From JARRRL01 sp037380725 (GTDB lineage Bacteria; Pseudomonadota; Gammaproteobacteria; Pseudomonadales; JANQJO01), in assembly GCA_037380725.1 (NCBI GenBank), contig JARRRL010000066.1, forward strand, positions 1 to 9,564: a stretch of 9,564 bases of DNA. The letters run 5' to 3'. This document shows positions 6,402-9,564 of this stretch, piece after piece; within the stretch, counting starts at the first letter, position 1; each line of letters begins with the position of its first letter. Both the position numbers and the translations under genes were made by a program. Below the pieces are notes generated by a model. It was not told where the DNA came from, made no database searches, and saw only the letters and a list, made by a program, of their open reading frames with translations.

Positions 6402-8465
6402 ATGACCATGCAAGTTCTGATTGAGTTGCAGGACGCCGAAGGTGGACGTCAGCGATATACCCTCAGTCCCGGCCAATATTATTTAGGAAAAGCTGACACC
6501 TGCGCAATATTATTGAACGATCCGCATGTGTCGCGACATCACGCGACCTTAGAAGTCTCCGATACGGATGTTATTTTAACCGACAATAACAGCACAAATG
6601 GTACGTGGTTCGAAAACCAGCGTATCCTTAACCCCATTTTGTTGCAAGCCGGTGACGTCTTGCGCATGGGGACTATGACACTGGTCATTGTTGAAGCGCA
6701 GGTGTCTCATGCGGAGGCCACAGCGTCTGATCATGCACACGCACAGTCTCCTTTGGATGCGGGGCTGCAAGACGATGCTTTGGACGCGTACCCGGATGCT
6801 TCGGATACGCTGCCAGACCCATTGCAACCCTCATTGCAAGTGGCGCAAGAAACGGAGACAACGGAAAACCCCGACGTTGCCGCGAAACCATCTGCTCAAG
6901 CCGAGCCTTCGGTAGCCATTGACCCTGCTCTAAGCCGAGCGCCGGTGGAATCGCCACTGTATTATGAGGCAGCGCCAGCTACGAATTCGCCCAATCAAGC
7001 TGCCACAGCAGCATCAAGCGAAAAAACGGAGACCACGCAAGACAACGCGGCTTATCAACAAATACCAACGATGCAAGCCCAATACGCCGCACAGGTAAGC
7101 GACTCTCAAATTATCGCTGGACCCGCTGGTAAATCCACCTCCGCTGATGAGCATGACCCCAACGCAATGCGGAACCAAGCGGAACAATTGATCAGTTCGC
7201 TGAATCCGATGTTTATGGAAGGGATAAGCAACTCCGATAAAGCGGCTTTTCAACAAAAAGTCATCGCAACCGCACAGCAAATGGTGGCGCGTGAGTTGGA
7301 GCGCATTGATCAGGAAATTCGGCGTCGGCCATCTGGTCCAAAAATCAGTGATGCTAATTTAGATTTGGTGAGTTTTGGTGATCTGCAAGCGCTGATGGAC
7401 GATGATCAGATCAGTCAAATCATGGTCAATGGCCTAAACGGTGTTTTCGTCGATCGGCAAGGGCACTTGGAGCAGCTTAAATTTCAGTTCGATGGGCAGG
7501 ACGCCATCGAAAAATTGATTTTTAAGATCATCGCACCCTTGGGCTACGATCCCAGCAATGTGGAGCCTATGCTCGACATCCCTCTACCCGATGGCTCGCA
7601 TTTAAACATTGTTTTTCCACCCATTGCCGCAGAAGGCCCGTTAATCACCATCCGTAAAGCGCAGAAAATGGAGTTCCGTGCTGAACATTTTTTGCATTAC
7701 GGCAGTTGCGCACAGCAAATGTTGCAATTTTTAGCACGGTGCATTGCGAAGCGGCGTAACATTGTGATTACGGGCGCTGCGCAAAGCGGAAAAACGGCGT
7801 GCTTGAACGTGCTGACTCACATCATGAACCCGATTGATCGTGTGGTCGTCGTAGAGGATGTACCCGAATTGGCGGTGGATATGCCCCATGCGATACATTT
7901 ACAGGCCGGTCAAGCTCGTTTGCAAGGACTACCGGGCCTGAATACGCAACTCTTGCTGAATAACGCGTTCAGCATGCGTCCCGATCGCATTGCGTTAGGC
8001 GAGTTTCATGGTCACACTGCGCTCGACACCCTATTAGCGATGAACACCGGTCAGTGCGGTTTTTGTACCACTTTTCAAGCCCACTCACCACACGATTTGA
8101 TACGTCGAATCGCTTTAGGTGTGATGATGCGGCAACCTGATTTACCCACCGCTGTGGTATACGATCAAATCAGTACAGCAGTTAACATTGTGGTGACCAT
8201 GACCCGATTCCCCGACGATACCCGAAAAATAAGCGATATCGCAGAGGTGGTTGGCGTTGAAAATGGGAAACCAGAGGTAAAATCCGTATTTCGTTTTTTA
8301 CCAGGCGGAGTGAATGAACAGGGTTTAGTGTGGGGACGCTACCAAGCAACGGGATACATCCCCAGTTTTTATCGTCTCACAACACCCGGAGAAGAGAGCG
8401 AAGATTTAAGTATTTTTCGAGCAGATCAGGAACCAACAGAAGCACAACACGTTCAATCACAATGA
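6402..8465 (+). CDS. FHA domain fused to CpaF/TadA-type secretion ATPase
   Basis: The 687-residue protein has three parts. Residues 5-95 form a canonical FHA phosphothreonine-binding domain (LGK 28-30, SRHH 44-47, NSTNGT 63-68). Residues 100-255 are a low-complexity Ala/Pro/Gln/Asp/Thr linker. Residues about 256-600 are a hexameric type II/IV secretion ATPase of the CpaF/TadA branch: ISQIMVNG (337-344), LPDGS (395-399), GPLITIRK (412-419), Walker A GAAQSGKT (458-465), Asp box VEDVPEL (484-490) and Walker B MRPDRIALGE with E534. CpaF/TadA proteins power Tad/Flp pilus assembly in the cytoplasm. Several hallmark residues are changed: His-box TTIHAN reads TTFQAH (Q559), GEVRGGEA reads GEFHGHTA, and LPDGSR reads LPDGSH. 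ATPase activity is therefore uncertain. AGGAG (6386-6390) lies 11 bases before the ATG. No other Tad genes are visible in the window. Confidence 0.92.
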   Translation: MTMQVLIELQDAEGGRQRYTLSPGQYYLGKADTCAILLNDPHVSRHHATLEVSDTDVILTDNNSTNGTWFENQRILNPILLQAGDVLRMGTMTLVIVEAQVSHAEATASDHAHAQSPLDAGLQDDALDAYPDASDTLPDPLQPSLQVAQETETTENPDVAAKPSAQAEPSVAIDPALSRAPVESPLYYEAAPATNSPNQAATAASSEKTETTQDNAAYQQIPTMQAQYAAQVSDSQIIAGPAGKSTSADEHDPNAMRNQAEQLISSLNPMFMEGISNSDKAAFQQKVIATAQQMVARELERIDQEIRRRPSGPKISDANLDLVSFGDLQALMDDDQISQIMVNGLNGVFVDRQGHLEQLKFQFDGQDAIEKLIFKIIAPLGYDPSNVEPMLDIPLPDGSHLNIVFPPIAAEGPLITIRKAQKMEFRAEHFLHYGSCAQQMLQFLARCIAKRRNIVITGAAQSGKTACLNVLTHIMNPIDRVVVVEDVPELAVDMPHAIHLQAGQARLQGLPGLNTQLLLNNAFSMRPDRIALGEFHGHTALDTLLAMNTGQCGFCTTFQAHSPHDLIRRIALGVMMRQPDLPTAVVYDQISTAVNIVVTMTRFPDDTRKISDIAEVVGVENGKPEVKSVFRFLPGGVNEQGLVWGRYQATGYIPSFYRLTTPGEESEDLSIFRADQEPTEAQHVQSQ

Positions 8466-8470
8466 TGATT

Positions 8471-8490
8471 AATTAAACACAATTAAACAA
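8471..8490. repeat. 10 bp tandem repeat, 2 copies
   Basis: AATTAAACAC and AATTAAACAA adjoin, six bases after the stop codon of the FHA-ATPase gene. Confidence 0.6.
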
Positions 8491-8526
8491 ACATTCATGC
8501 GTTTAACATCGTGATGCGACTGGGAT

Positions 8527-8564
8527 GAGTATGTAATGGGGTACTATGACGGAGTATGTAATGG
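8527..8564. repeat. 13 bp direct repeat, 2 exact copies 25 bp apart
   Basis: GAGTATGTAATGG occurs at 8527-8539 and 8552-8564, separated by 12 bases. Confidence 0.75.
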
Positions 8565-8593
8565 TGCCCCTGAAACGTGTACCATGAGAGAGT

Positions 8594-8668
8594 GCTGGTA
8601 CAACAACAATGCTGGTATAACAATGCTGGTATAACTGCGGCTGGTTATAAACGGCTGGTACAACTACG
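8594..8668. repeat. Array of five GCTGGTA-type units, 14-17 bp apart
   Basis: GCTGGT starts at 8594, 8611, 8625, 8640 and 8654, each followed by TAYAAC or a close variant (for example GCTGGTATAAC). The spacing is 17, 14, 15 and 14 bp. It is the longest array in the window and lies 125-200 bp before the start of the second FHA gene, where a regulator array could sit. Confidence 0.8.
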
Positions 8669-8687
8669 AAGAGGGTGACAGTACAAT

Positions 8688-8717
8688 TTGAAGTTTAGAT
8701 GTGTTGAAGTTTAAATG
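8688..8717. repeat. 16 bp-period repeat, 2 copies
   Basis: TTGAAGTTTAGATG (8688-8701) and TTGAAGTTTAAATG (8704-8717) differ at one base and are separated by TG. Confidence 0.7.
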
Positions 8718-8793
8718 CATTAGAGGCTTATCGTTTGGCAACACTGATGACAATATGACAACAATATAAAAGAAGGTTGTACGCGAGACGGTT

Positions 8794-9564
8794 ATGGCTG
8801 CAGAACAGACTGAGTTCGCCACAGAACCGACGCCGGTTTTTGAAGAAACCGCATCGACTCAGGGAGATCATTCCACGCTTGCTGGCGGCAGTACCGCGCG
8901 CACCAGCACCGGCGCTGTGGACATCGATCCGGCAGGGGGACAATCCGTCTCCACTCCTTCCCCCAATAGTGTTGCGCCCAACACGCCAACGACTTCCAGT
9001 GCTGATGGTGGTCGTGATGACGCTGGCAGTGATGTGTTTTTTCTCTCTGATGATCTGTTTACAAATCGATCGTCTTCTTCTGCTTCTGCATCGACCTCAA
9101 ACGCTTCGGAACGTAGCAGTGGTCTCGTGGATGACGACGATGAATACGAGGAAAGTGATGATCCGTTCACGGCGGCCATGTTGTCCGCCTTGGAACCCGA
9201 GCAATCGCAACCCGCTATTTTGCAGAATCTGGACACGGGTGAGCAGATTGCGCTGCACAATTTGCCATTCACCATTGGCAGCGCTCCCTCAAACAATTTG
9301 GTTGTTACTGGAAAACAGGTTGCCGCCAAGCAGGCTCAGATTGAAAATCAGTTTCAGCGCTACGTCATTCAGGATCTCACGCGACACAACAATGCTAAGC
9401 GGAATGAAACAGACCATCCTGAGATGGGTGGCGTTAAAGTTAATGGTTATCGAGTTGAGAATGTGCCGCTGGAGGAGGGCGATGAAGTCTCCATTGGCGA
9501 AAACACGTTTGTGTTTCACCCCGGAGTGTTAGTAGCCAGAGAAACGCCGGACGAAGCAGAAACA
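8794..9564 (+). CDS. FHA-domain protein with acidic, Ser/Thr-rich N-terminus (3' end cut off)
   Basis: The frame is open from ATG 8794 (MAAEQTEFATEPTPVF) to the window edge, giving 257 residues without a stop. Residues 1-140 are Ser/Thr/Ala/Asp-rich and look disordered, with an acidic cluster LVDDDDEYEESDD at 111-123. Residues about 142-243 read as an FHA fold (LPFTIGSAPSNNLVV, then KVNG at 215-218, then EEGDEVSIGENTFVF). The pThr-binding residues are mostly missing: GR is GS (162-163), the SRxH block is VAAKQA (176-181), and an extra loop separates the DL strand from the VNG turn. It may be a structural or degenerate FHA. The start is the only ATG in reach, since an in-frame TAA lies at 8767-8769. 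The ribosome site is poor (AGAAGG 17 bases away, or GAG six bases away). Its position after the FHA-ATPase suggests a shared pathway. The part beyond the edge is unknown. Confidence 0.8.
   Translation, partial: MAAEQTEFATEPTPVFEETASTQGDHSTLAGGSTARTSTGAVDIDPAGGQSVSTPSPNSVAPNTPTTSSADGGRDDAGSDVFFLSDDLFTNRSSSSASASTSNASERSSGLVDDDDEYEESDDPFTAAMLSALEPEQSQPAILQNLDTGEQIALHNLPFTIGSAPSNNLVVTGKQVAAKQAQIENQFQRYVIQDLTRHNNAKRNETDHPEMGGVKVNGYRVENVPLEEGDEVSIGENTFVFHPGVLVARETPDEAET

Larger units (their letters stand above)
8466..8793. other. Repeat-rich gap between the two FHA genes
   Basis: This 328 bp holds at least four separate short-repeat sets and no credible ORF. GGGGTAC (8538-8544) can pair with GTGCCCC (8564-8570) with one G-U, but the loop is 19 bases and no T-run follows, so it is not called a terminator. 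TACAAT (8682-8687) could be a -10 for the downstream gene, without a clear -35. Confidence 0.5.

Noticed and set aside
8594..8668. CRISPR array
   Set aside because: Units are 14-17 bp with no unique spacers of constant length and no cas genes. It is a plain imperfect tandem repeat.
8777..9532. 251-residue plus-strand frame at the window end (MYARRLWLQN...)
   Set aside because: It is Arg/Pro/Leu-rich and overlaps, in another frame, the 8794 frame that shows an FHA pattern and stays open to the edge. It is a shadow frame.

Overview
The window looks like the chromosome of a gammaproteobacterium. GC is close to 50% by eye, and GlpD and GlpK read almost in register with the E. coli enzymes. The combination of a Ser/Thr kinase, FHA proteins and a CpaF/TadA-type ATPase fits free-living marine or soil lineages better than enterics. 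I cannot name the genus.

Layout. Positions 1-263 are mostly non-coding, with at best one doubtful 47-codon ORF. glpD (264-1796, minus) and glpK (1964-3448, plus) are divergent around a 167 bp shared control region; together they take glycerol to dihydroxyacetone phosphate. No glpF or glpR is next to them. A six-helix membrane protein with a degenerate GGDEF domain follows (3644-4795, plus). It converges with a soluble Hanks-type Ser/Thr protein kinase (4832-5869, minus) across only 36 bp. A 532 bp divergent spacer then leads to a 687-residue FHA-linker-CpaF/TadA-type ATPase fusion (6402-8465, plus). After a 328 bp repeat-rich gap comes a second FHA protein (8794 to the window end, plus). It is cut off by the window edge.

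How the parts may work together. The right half puts a kinase (writer of phospho-Thr) beside two FHA proteins (reader domains), one fused to a pilus/secretion-type ATPase. This is the most interesting part of the window: it suggests a Tad-like machine, or a regulatory relative of one, controlled by Ser/Thr phosphorylation. The ATPase keeps Walker A and the Walker B Glu. It has lost the His-box histidine and several conserved arginines, so it may be a regulatory or weak ATPase. The GGDEF protein has likewise lost catalytic residues but keeps an RxxD I-site, so it could be a c-di-GMP sensor.

Nearly every intergenic gap carries its own short tandem repeats (units of about 10-17 bp, 2-5 copies, a different sequence in each gap). 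The glpD-glpK control region is the exception. One such repeat lies inside the kinase gene and encodes four pentapeptides. No tRNA, rRNA, CRISPR array, insertion sequence or convincing intrinsic terminator was seen.
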